The notes: generated from the letters alone by a model not told the origin. Positions 7,102 to 16,314 are shown, counted from the stretch's first letter. The stretch is DNA of 64,000 nt from Chlamydiota bacterium (GCA_012729785.1 JAAYCL010000008.1:1-64000); one strand, 5' to 3'. Translations and numbers: made by a program.

Positions 7102-9489
7102 ATGAACCCTCGTGCGCGTCTCGTCGTTCTCGTTCCCTGCCTCGCCCTCCTCGCGGCGCTCGCCTTCGGCCGCGCGCTGGAGGCCCCGTTCTTCTGGGAC
7201 GACGACGCACTCATCGTCACGAACCCGTGGCTGGGGACCCCGGGAGGGGTGCCGCGCTTCTTCCTCCCGGCGTTCTGGCGGGGCATCTCGTTCGCCGAGG
7301 ACTACCGCCCCGTCGAGATGCTCTCCTACAGCCTCGACCACGCCTTCTGGCGCACCAGGCCGGCCGGCTTCCACCTCACCAACCTCCTGGTGCACGTCTT
7401 CAACTGCGCCGCCCTTGTAACCCTCGCCTGGCTCCTCTTCGAGAACGCCCACGCGGCGGCCCTCGCGGGCCTCCTCTTCGCCGTGCACCCGATGCACAGC
7501 GAACCGGTGGTGTGGATCCAGAACCGTTCCGAACTCCTCGCCGCAGCCTTCTCGCTGGCCTGCATGTGCGCCTTCCTGCGCTGGGCGCGCGACACGCGGG
7601 GCGGGGCGGGACTCTACGCATGCGCGCTCGCCGCCTTCGCGCTCGCCCTCCTGTCGAAGGAGAACGCGGCGATCCTGCCGCTCCTCCTCGCCTCCCTGCT
7701 TGCCGTCGCCGTCCCCGCGCGGCGGGGCGCCTGGCGCGGTCTCGCGCCGTTTCTCGCGCTCGCCGTCCTGTTCGCGGCCGTCAAGCTCGGCCTCCTCTCC
7801 CACAGCCGCCCCTCCCCCGCCACCGCCCTCCTCGCGGGGGCGTACCCGCGCCTGACCGTGGTGGCCACGACGCTCGCCCTCTACCTCGGGATGCTCCTCT
7901 TCCCCGCCCGCTTCTGTCTCGACCGCCTCCTCAAGGTGCCGGTCCTCCCCCCCGAGGCGGCGCCGCTCCTGGCGCTCGCGGCGATCTCCCTCGTCTTCGC
8001 CGCCGCCTTCCGCGGCCTCGTCCGCCGGAGACCGTGGGGCGTTGCCCTCGCCCTCACCCTGCTGCCGCTCCTGCCGGCGTCCAATATCGTCTTCCTCTCC
8101 GGGCGCCCGCTCTCCGAGGGGCGGCTGTATCTCGCCTCCGCGGGCTTCTGTCTCGGGGCCGCTCTCTTCATCGACCGGGCGGCGCGACGCCCGGCCGCGC
8201 GCCGTCTCGCCGCGGCGCTCGCCGCCTCCCTCGCGGCGGCATGGTTCGTCGCCTCCGCCGCGCGGACCGGCTACTGGCTCGACGAGCGGGTGCTCTGGGA
8301 GCGGACGCTCGAGGCGTCGCCGTTCAGTTGGCGGACGAAGCTGTTCCTCTCCCGGATCTACTCCCGCGAGGGCCGCCCCGACGAGGCGATCGGCCTCATC
8401 AAGGGGATCCTGCGCTACTCGGAGCCCAGGCCTTCGATGGCGTTCGTCGATCTCGGGCGGGCCTACGGCGCGCTGGGGTGGAGCGCGCGGGCGCGCGCCG
8501 CGTTCGAGCGGGCGGCTGCCGCCGGCCCCGACAACCCGGTCGCGCGGCTATGCCTCGGTGAGGCGTACCGCCTCGAGGGGAGGTTCGACGAGGCGCTCCG
8601 GGAGTTCGAGGCGGTCGGGCGTCTGCGTCCCGACAGCGGCAAAGGGCTTCTCCTCGCCGCAGGGGTGTTCAGCGCCCGGGGCGATCATGCGGCGGCTCTC
8701 GACGCGCTCCGGCGGGTCATCGCTCGGCATCCGGGCAGCGTCGAGGCGCTCGCGGCCGCCGCCGCGGCGCACGCGGCGCGCGGCGAGGACGCCGAGGCCG
8801 AGCGGCTCTTCACCGAGGCCCGTTCCCTCGACCCGTCCTCTCCGGCGCTCCTCAACAACCTCGGCCTCTTCCTCGAGCGACGGGGGCGCCTCGAGGAGGC
8901 CCTCGCCATCTACAGGGAGGCCGCTGAAGCGGGCCCGGACCGCTGGGCCCCGCGCTACAACGCGGCGGTGATCCTCGAGGCGCAGGGGCGCCTCGCCGAG
9001 GCCGTGGTGGCCCTGATGCAGGCCGCGGCGCTTCGGCCCGGACACGCCGGCCTCCGGAAGGAGGTCGGCCGGCTGCTCGATCTGACGGGAAATACCCGGC
9101 TCGACCCGGGCGCGTGGGAGCGGATCGCAAACGCGCACGCGGCGCTGCTTCAGGCGCAGGGGATCTACTGCGCGCGCACCGGGGAGACGAAGGAGGCGAT
9201 CGGATGCTTCGAGGCGCTCATCGCGCTCGACCCGCGAAACGGCGAGGCGCGGGCCAATCTCGCGCGCACGCTCGCCGAGCGCGGCGAGCACCGGCGGGCG
9301 CTGGAGGAGTACCGGGCCGCGGCGCGGCTCCTGCCGGATTCCGCGGCGATCCAGGCGGGGATGGGGGCGTGCTATGCCGAGATCGGGATGCGCGGGGAGG
9401 CGGAGGCGGCGTGGGCCCGGGCCCTGCGGCTCGATCCGCACGCCAGGGAGCCCCGGAGGAACCTGTCACGCCTCAGGCGCCTCCGCTGA
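7102..9489 (+). CDS. GT-C-like polytopic membrane protein with C-terminal TPRs (TMTC/DUF1736-like)
   Basis: 795 aa. The first about 410 residues are strongly hydrophobic, with roughly ten membrane segments, and start with the GT-C hallmark acidic loop (FFWDDDALIVTNPWLG, about residues 31-46) after the first helix. DYRPVEMLSYSLDHAFW and HLTNLLVHVFNCA are typical of the TMTC/ArnT-like group that uses polyprenyl-phosphate sugars. The C-terminal half (about 415-795) has nine or more TPR units. Likely role: transfer of a sugar to exported proteins or glycans; the substrate cannot be told. The ATG follows a CATAAT -10 element almost directly, so the mRNA may be nearly leaderless. Confidence 0.75.
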   Translation: MNPRARLVVLVPCLALLAALAFGRALEAPFFWDDDALIVTNPWLGTPGGVPRFFLPAFWRGISFAEDYRPVEMLSYSLDHAFWRTRPAGFHLTNLLVHVFNCAALVTLAWLLFENAHAAALAGLLFAVHPMHSEPVVWIQNRSELLAAAFSLACMCAFLRWARDTRGGAGLYACALAAFALALLSKENAAILPLLLASLLAVAVPARRGAWRGLAPFLALAVLFAAVKLGLLSHSRPSPATALLAGAYPRLTVVATTLALYLGMLLFPARFCLDRLLKVPVLPPEAAPLLALAAISLVFAAAFRGLVRRRPWGVALALTLLPLLPASNIVFLSGRPLSEGRLYLASAGFCLGAALFIDRAARRPAARRLAAALAASLAAAWFVASAARTGYWLDERVLWERTLEASPFSWRTKLFLSRIYSREGRPDEAIGLIKGILRYSEPRPSMAFVDLGRAYGALGWSARARAAFERAAAAGPDNPVARLCLGEAYRLEGRFDEALREFEAVGRLRPDSGKGLLLAAGVFSARGDHAAALDALRRVIARHPGSVEALAAAAAAHAARGEDAEAERLFTEARSLDPSSPALLNNLGLFLERRGRLEEALAIYREAAEAGPDRWAPRYNAAVILEAQGRLAEAVVALMQAAALRPGHAGLRKEVGRLLDLTGNTRLDPGAWERIANAHAALLQAQGIYCARTGETKEAIGCFEALIALDPRNGEARANLARTLAERGEHRRALEEYRAAARLLPDSAAIQAGMGACYAEIGMRGEAEAAWARALRLDPHAREPRRNLSRLRRLR

Positions 9490-9497
9490 CGGGGGGG

Positions 9498-9959
9498 TCA
9501 CTTGACGACATCGAGGAGCATCGACTCGATCTCCTTGATGAGATCCTCGTTCTTCTTGACCCGCGCCTGGACGTCCGTATCGATCTGGACGATCCTCACG
9601 ATCCCCTGGGCGATCCCGCGCTGGAGTTGCAGCGCCTCGGCCTGCTGCTTCTGCATCTCCGGGATCTGACGGAGGATCTCCACCGTGAGCCGGTCCTTCT
9701 CGGCGCTGCAGGCATCGATCTTGGGCTGCGCCGCCCCCGCCGCGCGGAGCGCGTAGAGGGCCTCCGTGTAGTTCTTGAGGGCGCTGATCCTGTCGCCGGA
9801 CACCTTCGCCTTCTCGGCCGCCGCCATCAGGGCGCCGGCGTCCGCCGCCTCCGCGGCGTGCACCCGCGCCGCGCAGAGGCAGAGCGCCGCTGCGATTGCC
9901 GCTCCCGCACCGCACACCTTCACCGCCGCCTCCTTCCCGTCTTTCGCGCCGCCGTTCAT
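9498..9959 (-). CDS. Small exported coiled-coil protein of unknown function
   Basis: 153 aa. N-terminal signal-like helix (VCGAGAAIAAALCLCAARVHA, cleavage plausible after AHA). The remainder is helical: one TPR-like pair (MAAAEKAKVSGDRISALKNYTEALYAL) and a Gln/Glu/Lys-rich coiled coil (EMQKQQAEALQLQRG, VQARVKKNEDLIKEIESML). No known family recognised. Its ATG overlaps the upstream gene's stop by 4 nt (ATGA), so it is translationally coupled to the Asp-rich repeat protein and probably acts with it in the envelope. Confidence 0.65.
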   Translation of the reverse strand: MNGGAKDGKEAAVKVCGAGAAIAAALCLCAARVHAAEAADAGALMAAAEKAKVSGDRISALKNYTEALYALRAAGAAQPKIDACSAEKDRLTVEILRQIPEMQKQQAEALQLQRGIAQGIVRIVQIDTDVQARVKKNEDLIKEIESMLLDVVK

Positions 9960-10894
9960 TCCTCCTCGAACCCGGGATCGTTCGGATCGTTCGGATCGTA
10001 CCCGAGCTCGACCTCGTCGCCGTCGTCCCAGTTGTCGCCGTCCGTGTCGGGGTCGATCGGATCGGTGTCGTGGTCGTTGACCTCCTGGCCGTCGAGCAGT
10101 CCGTCGTTGTCCGAATCAGGGTCATTCAAGTCGGTGCCGAGCTCGAGCTCCTCGAGATCGAGCAGGCCGTCGTCGTCGGTATCGAGTTCCAACGCCTGTT
10201 CCTCGATCACGCCGGACAAGTCCGCGGACTCCGGGGCGAGGGCGTCCAGATCGTTCAGATCAACTTCGAGATCGAGCCCCTCCAGACCAGACAGGTCGTC
10301 GATGTCCAGGCCCAGCGTCTCGTCCCACTCTTCGCTCTCGAAGGGCCATGCCGCCAACTCCGAGGCGGAGGCGGACCGGCCGTCCTCGGCGCGCCGAATG
10401 TCTGCAAGCGTGACGGGAGCGTCCCTGTCCAATTCGAGGATCCTCCGCGCGTGCTCGATCCGGTTGAAGTCGCGCGCAGACCCCTCGATCTCCTTAAGCT
10501 TCTTCTTCTCCCACTCCATCTGCGTTGCCAGCGCGACCTTCCTCCCGTCCAGCTCGGCGAGATCCTCCGCAACCCCCCGCATCTCCACGATCATCATCTC
10601 GAACGATCCCAGGTCGGCGACGGGAGCCGTGCGCAACGAGCGCGTAACCTCGCCGAGTTGCGAAAGAACTATCTTCCGGTTCCAGTCGGGGAAGTCGCGG
10701 CTGATCTTCTGGAGCAGTCTCCTCGCCTCGTCCCATTTCGACGCCGCGAGCTCGGCGTTGCCCCGGTAGTCGGCCATCTTGGCCTCCCGGACAAGGCGGT
10801 ACGCGTGGCGGTACCCCTGCTCCGGGCCAACGACCGCCCCGGCAGCCGAGGCGGCGAGCGCCAGCGCCGCGGCGGCGCAGATCCACATCTTCAT
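9956..10894 (-). CDS. Exported protein with thrombospondin type-3-like calcium-binding repeats
   Basis: 312 aa from the ATG at 10894, which has AGGGAGGGG upstream and begins a clean signal peptide (MKMWICAAAALALAASAAGA). The middle is helical (residues about 25-150). The C-terminal about 130 residues are extremely Asp-rich with TSP3-like loops: DTDDDGLLDLEELELGTD, DPDSDNDGLLDGQEVND, DPDTDGDNWDDGDEVELG. Each DxDxDG loop is an expected Ca2+ site. It ends DPNDPNDPGFEEE with no obvious sorting signal. It lies between an upstream TPR protein gene and a coiled-coil protein gene. Probably a secreted or surface Ca2+-binding protein. Confidence 0.75.
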   Translation of the reverse strand: MKMWICAAAALALAASAAGAVVGPEQGYRHAYRLVREAKMADYRGNAELAASKWDEARRLLQKISRDFPDWNRKIVLSQLGEVTRSLRTAPVADLGSFEMMIVEMRGVAEDLAELDGRKVALATQMEWEKKKLKEIEGSARDFNRIEHARRILELDRDAPVTLADIRRAEDGRSASASELAAWPFESEEWDETLGLDIDDLSGLEGLDLEVDLNDLDALAPESADLSGVIEEQALELDTDDDGLLDLEELELGTDLNDPDSDNDGLLDGQEVNDHDTDPIDPDTDGDNWDDGDEVELGYDPNDPNDPGFEEE

Positions 10895-10931
10895 CGGCGA
10901 TCCCCTCCCTGGCCATGCCCGGTCAGACAAT

Positions 10932-12275
10932 TCACGCGCCCAGGCGCGCCTTCGCCTCGGCGCGCCGGCGGCGGTGGAACGCGGCAGGCACCTTCTGGCC
11001 GAGCCGCGCATAGGCGCGGGCGAGCACCGCGTGGGCACGGAGGATATCCGCGCCGAAGCGCCGCGGGGCGTCGCGCAACACCCCCTCCGCGATCTCCACG
11101 GCCCTGCGGCAGTCCGGGTCGCGAAGGGAGAGCTCGGCGAGCGCGACCCGGGCGCGGGCGTTGCCGGGGTACAGATCGAGGATGCGCTCGAGTATCCCCC
11201 TCCCCTCGTCCAGCGCCCCGGTGCTGATCTTGAGCTCGGCGATCCGTATCAGTCCCCCGAAGACGTCGCGGGACTGCTGGAGCGCTCCCTGCATCTCCTT
11301 GTGGAGGCGCGCGCGGGCCGGCTCGCGGAGCGCCCGATAGGCGTGCGTGAGGATCCGGTGGCAGCGCACCTGTTCCCAGATGTAGTAGAACGGCGTCCGG
11401 GAGAGCGCCTGCTCGCCGAGGCGCGCCGCCTCATCCGGGCGGCCCTCCAGAAACTCGATCTCGGCGCGGCAGAGTGTCACCCGGGAGTTGCCGGGCCAGC
11501 GCCGGTCCATCTCCTCCAGGACGCGGCGCGCCTCGACGAGCCGGTTCTGCCGGATGCGCAGCTCCGCGATATGCACAAGGGCCTGAAAATCGTTCGGTTT
11601 TTCGCGCAGCAGCTCCGAGAACTCGTACTCCGCGAGCTCGTAGTTTTCGTTCTCCATGAGGGCGATCCCGAGCCAGGTCCGCGTCTCGCGGTCGCCCTTG
11701 TCCTCGGCGAGGGCGCTTCCGAACTGCTCGATGGCCCCCACGTAGCGCTTCTGCAGCAGGTAGAACTTGCCGAGCTCCCTCCCGAGGCGCGCGGTGAATC
11801 CGTACTCCCGTATCTCCCGCTTCAGGCAGGAGACGGCCCTGGAGAGGTCGCCGAGGCGCCAGTAGATGCCGGTCATCCGCTTCAGGCCCTTCCTCCTGAG
11901 CGGATTGTCCGGCGCCATCCCCTCGTAGAGGGCCAGCGCGCGGCGCGGCTGCCCCGAACGGAGGTAGAGCTTCTCGAGCTCCTTGTAGAACGGGTAGTCG
12001 GCGGGATAGCGACGCAGGAGCCCCCGGTAGGCGGCGACCGCGATGCGCACGTTGCCCGCTTCGGCACAGGCGGAGGCGAGGGCGTGCGCGGGGACCCGGA
12101 TCTCCGCGGTCTTCTCCGAGAAGAGTCGATAGGCGCTGAGGGCGCCGTCGAAATCACCCCCCGCCACGCAACGCCGGATGAGGCGCGCGCAGGAGGATGC
12201 GGAGAGGGAGGCACGGCGGGGAGGCCGTGTGCGCCCCACCGGGGGGCGCCGTCGAGAAGCTTTCCTGTCGCTCAT
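10932..12275 (-). CDS. TPR protein (about 9-10 repeats), cytoplasmic or membrane-associated
   Basis: 447 aa. A basic N-terminus (SDRKASRRRPPVGRTRPPRRA) without a signal peptide is followed by TPR-type helical pairs along the whole length, for example AYRGLLRRYPADYPFYKELEKLY, GRELGKFYLLQKRYVGAIEQF, LVHIAELRIRQNRLVEARRVLE and ILERILDLYPGNARARVALAEL. No catalytic domain seen. The 37-nt gap to the Asp-rich protein downstream suggests an operon of three. Confidence 0.7.
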   Translation of the reverse strand: MSDRKASRRRPPVGRTRPPRRASLSASSCARLIRRCVAGGDFDGALSAYRLFSEKTAEIRVPAHALASACAEAGNVRIAVAAYRGLLRRYPADYPFYKELEKLYLRSGQPRRALALYEGMAPDNPLRRKGLKRMTGIYWRLGDLSRAVSCLKREIREYGFTARLGRELGKFYLLQKRYVGAIEQFGSALAEDKGDRETRTWLGIALMENENYELAEYEFSELLREKPNDFQALVHIAELRIRQNRLVEARRVLEEMDRRWPGNSRVTLCRAEIEFLEGRPDEAARLGEQALSRTPFYYIWEQVRCHRILTHAYRALREPARARLHKEMQGALQQSRDVFGGLIRIAELKISTGALDEGRGILERILDLYPGNARARVALAELSLRDPDCRRAVEIAEGVLRDAPRRFGADILRAHAVLARAYARLGQKVPAAFHRRRRAEAKARLGA

Positions 12276-12368
12276 CCCGTTTTCCCCGCGCTCGACAAAC
12301 GACGGAGCCGACCGGAGCGTGGAACGCGGCTGCGACGCAGAGAGATCCCCCCCGTGAGAACCCTTTCC

Positions 12369-12881
12369 CTAGCGCCAGGTCATCTCGGGCTGGGCCGCGG
12401 ACGCCGCCGCGCGCGCCGCCTCGGCGGCCGCCTCGGCGGCGATGGCGCCGCCCACGCCGCGGGGGGCGCCGGCGTCTATCGCGCGGGTCCCGGAGGAAAT
12501 CGCGGCGTCTGCGGCCGCGGACGCCTCGCCGGCGATGACGCCGCCCACGCCGCGGGAGGCGCCGGCGTCTATCGCGCGGGTCCCGGAAGAGATCGCGGCG
12601 TCCGCGGACAGGTACCGGCCCCCCGCGTCGGCGGTGTCAAGAACAGTGGCGGTCTCGTACTCGGAGGGCGGGTCCACCGGCTGGACGCCGTAGTCGAACA
12701 TGCTCTCGAGCATCTGGAGGCTGAACTGCGGGATATCGTCGAAGATCCCGCCTTTGGCGAAGTTCCACTTCCCTCGCCTGTACAGGTACGGATCGTCGGC
12801 CCGATACCCTCTCCTGGTCCCGCACGACGCAAGCAGGCACACGAGAAGCATTCCCACCACCACCGCAGCAGTCGGTTTCAC
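12369..12881 (-). CDS. Lipoprotein with an internal 31-residue duplication
   Basis: 170 aa from the GTG at 12881, preferred because GGAGGTG lies 5 nt upstream. A short signal peptide ends in lipobox LLASC, so the mature protein starts at Cys. A Tyr/Arg-rich stretch (GYRADDPYLYRRGKWNF) precedes a low-complexity Ala/Gly half made from two near-identical 31-aa units (DAAISSGTRAIDAGASRGVG and DAAISSGTRAIDAGAPRGVG). No family recognised. Nearby TATACT on the minus strand at about 12920 could be its -10 element. Confidence 0.65.
   Translation of the reverse strand: MKPTAAVVVGMLLVCLLASCGTRRGYRADDPYLYRRGKWNFAKGGIFDDIPQFSLQMLESMFDYGVQPVDPPSEYETATVLDTADAGGRYLSADAAISSGTRAIDAGASRGVGGVIAGEASAAADAAISSGTRAIDAGAPRGVGGAIAAEAAAEAARAAASAAQPEMTWR
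12441..12607. repeat. Tandem duplication, 93-nt period, inside the lipoprotein gene
   Basis: The segments 12441-12514 and 12534-12607 match with only a few substitutions, giving an exact 93-nt (31-codon) period that keeps the reading frame. The substitutions are mostly synonymous or conservative, suggesting a fairly recent in-frame duplication. Confidence 0.85.
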
Positions 12882-12942
12882 CAGCGCACCTCCATCGGAT
12901 TGTCGCACGCCTTTCGATACAGTATAGCACCTCTCGGCCCCG

Positions 12943-13869
12943 TCAACACAGATTTTTCCCCGGGTGGGGATTGTCGGGTTTCTCGGAGGCGCAGGACGGA
13001 CCGGAACAGCCGGGCGCGGCGGGGGGGGCGGACGCGAAACGATGGAGGCGCAACCATTTCTCCACGCGCTCGATGGACCAGGGGGGGGTGCTCGCGCCCG
13101 CCACGATACCGATTCGTTGGGCCTCGGCGAAATCCCTTGCGCAGAGATCCTTTTCAGACTCGGCGTGGATGACCTTCACCCCCGCGGCCCCGACGATCGT
13201 GGCGAGGCGCGCGGTGTTGGCGCTGTTTTTCCCCCCGACGACGATCACCGCGTCCGCCTGCCGGGCGATGTCGAGCGCCTCCGCCTGCCGCTCCTTGGTC
13301 GAGCGGCAGATCGTGTCGCAGACCACGCACTCCGCGGCGCACAGGCGAATGCGTTCCGCCAGTTCGCGGAACAGTTGCGCGTCCTGCGTGGTCTGGGCCA
13401 CGACGCAGACCCTGGCGCCGGGCGGCAGTGTATCGACGTCTCTCTGCGAGCCGACAACGCGCCCGCCTCCTTCGCTGAAGCCGAGCAGCCCCTCGACCTC
13501 GGCATGCCCGCGGTCGCCGACGATGGCGATCTCGTACCCGTCCCTCGCGTACCGGCGCACGATCGCCTGGACCTTGGCGACATCCGGACAGGTCGCGTCG
13601 AAGAGCGGGAGACCGATCCGCTTCAGCTCCTCCCGGCGCCTCGGGGAGACGCCGTGCGCCCGGATGACGATGAGGCCGCTCCCCGGCGACTCGCCGTCCT
13701 TCAAGGCGCGGATCCGCTCGCGCGCGAGCGTCTCGACGATCCCGGGGTTGTGGATCAGCGGGCCGTCGGTGTAGATCGGTCCGCGGCCCTCCGCCGCGAG
13801 GCGCCGGACGAGATCGAGGGCGCGCTTCACCCCCATGCAGAACCCCGCGTTCCGTGCGACGCGTATCAT
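12943..13869 (-). CDS. ispH: 4-hydroxy-3-methylbut-2-enyl diphosphate reductase
   Basis: 308 aa. IspH/LytB performs the last step of the non-mevalonate isoprenoid pathway, reducing HMBPP to IPP and DMAPP with a 4Fe-4S cluster. The three cluster cysteines are at C11 (NAGFCMGV), C94 (DATCPDV) and C188 (CDTICRSTKERQ); the family phrases AHGV, GDRGHAEV, QTTQ and GGKNSANT are present. The ATG at 13869 is preceded by GGGAGGGGGG. The C-terminal Pro/Cys-rich tail (PPAAPGCSGPSCASEKPDN) is longer than usual. Suggests cytosolic MEP-pathway isoprenoid synthesis, feeding undecaprenyl phosphate recycled by UppP at 31.2 kb. Confidence 0.95.
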   Translation of the reverse strand: MIRVARNAGFCMGVKRALDLVRRLAAEGRGPIYTDGPLIHNPGIVETLARERIRALKDGESPGSGLIVIRAHGVSPRRREELKRIGLPLFDATCPDVAKVQAIVRRYARDGYEIAIVGDRGHAEVEGLLGFSEGGGRVVGSQRDVDTLPPGARVCVVAQTTQDAQLFRELAERIRLCAAECVVCDTICRSTKERQAEALDIARQADAVIVVGGKNSANTARLATIVGAAGVKVIHAESEKDLCARDFAEAQRIGIVAGASTPPWSIERVEKWLRLHRFASAPPAAPGCSGPSCASEKPDNPHPGKNLC

Positions 13870-13927
13870 ACCCCCCCTCCCGTCCCGACGATTCCCGGGC
13901 TCCTGCGCGCCCGCCGCCGCTCCCGCA

Positions 13928-15586
13928 TCACAGATCCGCCCGCTCCAGCCACCGCGTCGCCGCGCGAAGCGCGAGCGCCGCCACGGCCGCGCTCCCGGCC
14001 CCAAGGACTCCGACGCACCCCCAGAAACAGGAGGGGAACGCCGCCCCCGGGAGCGCGCCGCGCAGCCGCAGCAGAAGGGGGAGACCGAGAAGCGCGAGGG
14101 CGCACAGGAGGTAGCCGAGGTTGAGGATGAGCACGATCGCCCCGCCGAGTCCCGATACCGCCTCCGCGGGCGAGGCGGCCTTCAGGTTCGGGTACAGGGC
14201 GCCGAGCCCCACGGAGAGGCCCGAGATCGCGCACCCCATGGAAACGACCGCCGCGAGCGAGCCCGCGAGCAGCATCGGCGGGACGCCGAGCATCAGGCCC
14301 GAGAGCAGGGCCAGGAGGAGCGTGATCCCCGATATGAACGTCGCGCAGAGCAGGAACTTCTCCCCGAGGATCCGCCGTGCCCCGAGCGGACTCGTCCCCA
14401 GGAACCAGAAACGCGCGAGCTCGACGCTCATCAGAGGGAAGAAGAAGCGGCTGCTCAGCCCCGCGAGCGTGAAGCCGAGCGCGGAGAGGTTGAGGATGAA
14501 GAGGAGGTATCTCCAGAAGTCGCTCTCCAGGTCGTACGGCATCGCCCGCAGGTTGAGGAGATAGAGGCCGAGGAGGCCGAAGAAGAGGGCGAACTGTCCC
14601 CACTGGCCGAAGTCCCGCACGAAACTGAGCGCGTCCTTGAGTGCGAGGGCGACGGCGGGCGAACGCCGCTCCGTCCAGGAGCGCCCGCGCGCGCCGCGCG
14701 CCCGAAGCCGGGCGGGCGCGCTCGCCCGCCGGTCCCAGCCGGCCTGCAGCAGCCGCTCGGCGACGGACGGACCGACCGCCAGCAGGAACAGCACCGTGCT
14801 CACGAGCGCCCCCCAGAGGAGCCACGCGTCGCCGCGCGCGCCGCGCGCCGCCGCGAAGATCCCCTCCGCGGCCCAGCTGCTCGGGAGGGGGAACCACGAC
14901 GCGAGCCGGCACTTCGAGACGACCTGGTCGACGAACCCCAGCGACCGCCCGGCCCCCGCCGGCCCGCCGTGGCGGCCGATGAGCAGCGCCGCCGCCGCCG
15001 CGGAGAGGAGCGCCGCCGCGCGGCGCAGGGCCGGCGGCAGCCCGCGCGGAAGGAACCTCCCCAGGAGGAGCGCCGCGAGGAGGCCGGCCGCGCCGGCGAG
15101 AACGACGAGCGGGATGAAGAAGATCCACGAGAAGGCGAAGCCCCGCAGACCCGTTTCGCTCAGGTGGAAGTACGCCAGCATGATGGGCGTCCCCGTCAAG
15201 AAGAACGCCCACGAGCCGAGGAAGATCGTCTCGACGATCCTGCACGCGGCGATCCCCGCCCGGCCGAGCGGCATCGAGAGGAGCAGCTCGTTCTCCTTCT
15301 TGACGAAGAGGAGCGGGTAGGCCAGGAGCGCGCAGCTCAGTGCGAGCATCGCGAATACGCCGAGCGAGAAAAGGTAGAGCAGCCGGTCCAGCAGGTACTC
15401 CCCGATCCCCGGGAAGCGCGCGACGAAGGAGAACCCCTCCCGGGAGATGAGGAAGGCGCCGCAGACCCACCCCGCGGCGAAGAGGCCCACGACGGCGACC
15501 TTGAGCGGCGGCTCCTTCCCGATCGAGCGGACCGTCGCCGCGAGGATCCGCCTCTTCGCGGAAAGGAGCGCCGCGGTTCCGTTCAC
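13928..15586 (-). CDS. ABC-2 type transporter permease
   Basis: 552 aa from GTG at 15586, which overlaps the ATPase stop as GTGA and has GGAGGCGG upstream. About 12 hydrophobic segments (for example VAVVGLFAAGWVCGAFLI, LFSLGVFAMLALSCALLAYP, FALFFGLLGLYLLNL, IVLILNLGYLLCALALL) arranged as two similar halves with a cytoplasmic Arg-rich loop. Such very large permeases pair with one ATPase and commonly export lipids or act in gliding or sporulation-type membrane machines. The substrate is not evident. Confidence 0.8.
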   Translation of the reverse strand: MNGTAALLSAKRRILAATVRSIGKEPPLKVAVVGLFAAGWVCGAFLISREGFSFVARFPGIGEYLLDRLLYLFSLGVFAMLALSCALLAYPLLFVKKENELLLSMPLGRAGIAACRIVETIFLGSWAFFLTGTPIMLAYFHLSETGLRGFAFSWIFFIPLVVLAGAAGLLAALLLGRFLPRGLPPALRRAAALLSAAAAALLIGRHGGPAGAGRSLGFVDQVVSKCRLASWFPLPSSWAAEGIFAAARGARGDAWLLWGALVSTVLFLLAVGPSVAERLLQAGWDRRASAPARLRARGARGRSWTERRSPAVALALKDALSFVRDFGQWGQFALFFGLLGLYLLNLRAMPYDLESDFWRYLLFILNLSALGFTLAGLSSRFFFPLMSVELARFWFLGTSPLGARRILGEKFLLCATFISGITLLLALLSGLMLGVPPMLLAGSLAAVVSMGCAISGLSVGLGALYPNLKAASPAEAVSGLGGAIVLILNLGYLLCALALLGLPLLLRLRGALPGAAFPSCFWGCVGVLGAGSAAVAALALRAATRWLERADL

Positions 15587-16314
15587 GGTTCCGCCTCCTC
15601 CGCGGTGGCCGTCAGGAAGATCTCCTCGAGGCTGCCCGCGTTCCCGGCCTTCGCCTGAAGCTCGTCGAGCGTCCCCTCGACCGCCATCCTGCCGTGGTGC
15701 AGGATGCCGATCCTGTCGGCGAGCTCCTCGGCGGCGGGGAGCGTGTGCGTGCAGAGCAGGACCGCCCCCCCCGCCCGCGCCCGTTCCCGCAGGGCGTCCT
15801 TCACCGCGCATGCGCTCTTGGGGTCGAGGCCGACGAACGGCTCGTCGACGACCATCAGCGACGGGGCGTGCAGCATCGCCATCGCGAATACGAGGCGCTG
15901 GCGCATCCCGTGCGAGAGCGCCTCTGCGAGGTCGTGCCGCACCCCGTTCAGTCCGAACCGCGAGAGCATCTCCTCCCTGGCCCGCGCCTCGTCGCCGCCC
16001 GCCTCGCCGTACACGCTCGCCGCGAAATCGAGCGTCTCGACGACCGTGAGCTTGTCGTAGAGGAACGGGATGTCGGGGACGAAGCCCAGGCGCGCCCGGG
16101 CGCGCATCCCCTCCGCCGCGGCGTCGAATCCGGCGATGCGTATGACGCCGGAGGTCGGCCGCAGCAGCCCGGCGATCATCCTCACCGCGGTGGTCTTGCC
16201 CGCGCCGTTGGGCCCGAGCAAGGCGAATATCTCCCCGCCGCGGACCTTGAGGTCGAGGCGGTCCACCGCCGTGACGCCGCCGAATCGTTTCGTCAGTCCG
16301 GAGAGCTCGAGCAT
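15583..16314 (-). CDS. ABC transporter ATP-binding protein
   Basis: 243 aa. Full ABC ATPase: Walker A GPNGAGKTT (residues 34-42), signature-like LSHGMRQR (unusual H in place of G/S at position three, common in CcmA/NatA-like members), Walker B LMVVDEPFVGLD, and switch His in CTHTL. It energises the permease translated from its overlapping stop; a 218-aa exported protein lies just upstream. Confidence 0.93.
   Translation of the reverse strand: MLELSGLTKRFGGVTAVDRLDLKVRGGEIFALLGPNGAGKTTAVRMIAGLLRPTSGVIRIAGFDAAAEGMRARARLGFVPDIPFLYDKLTVVETLDFAASVYGEAGGDEARAREEMLSRFGLNGVRHDLAEALSHGMRQRLVFAMAMLHAPSLMVVDEPFVGLDPKSACAVKDALRERARAGGAVLLCTHTLPAAEELADRIGILHHGRMAVEGTLDELQAKAGNAGSLEEIFLTATAEEAEP

Noticed and set aside
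9114-10769. Plus-strand frame ending in a Ser-rich protein
   Set aside because: Antisense to the GT-C/TPR end and the Asp-rich gene; the Ser-run is the mirror of Asp/Glu codons.
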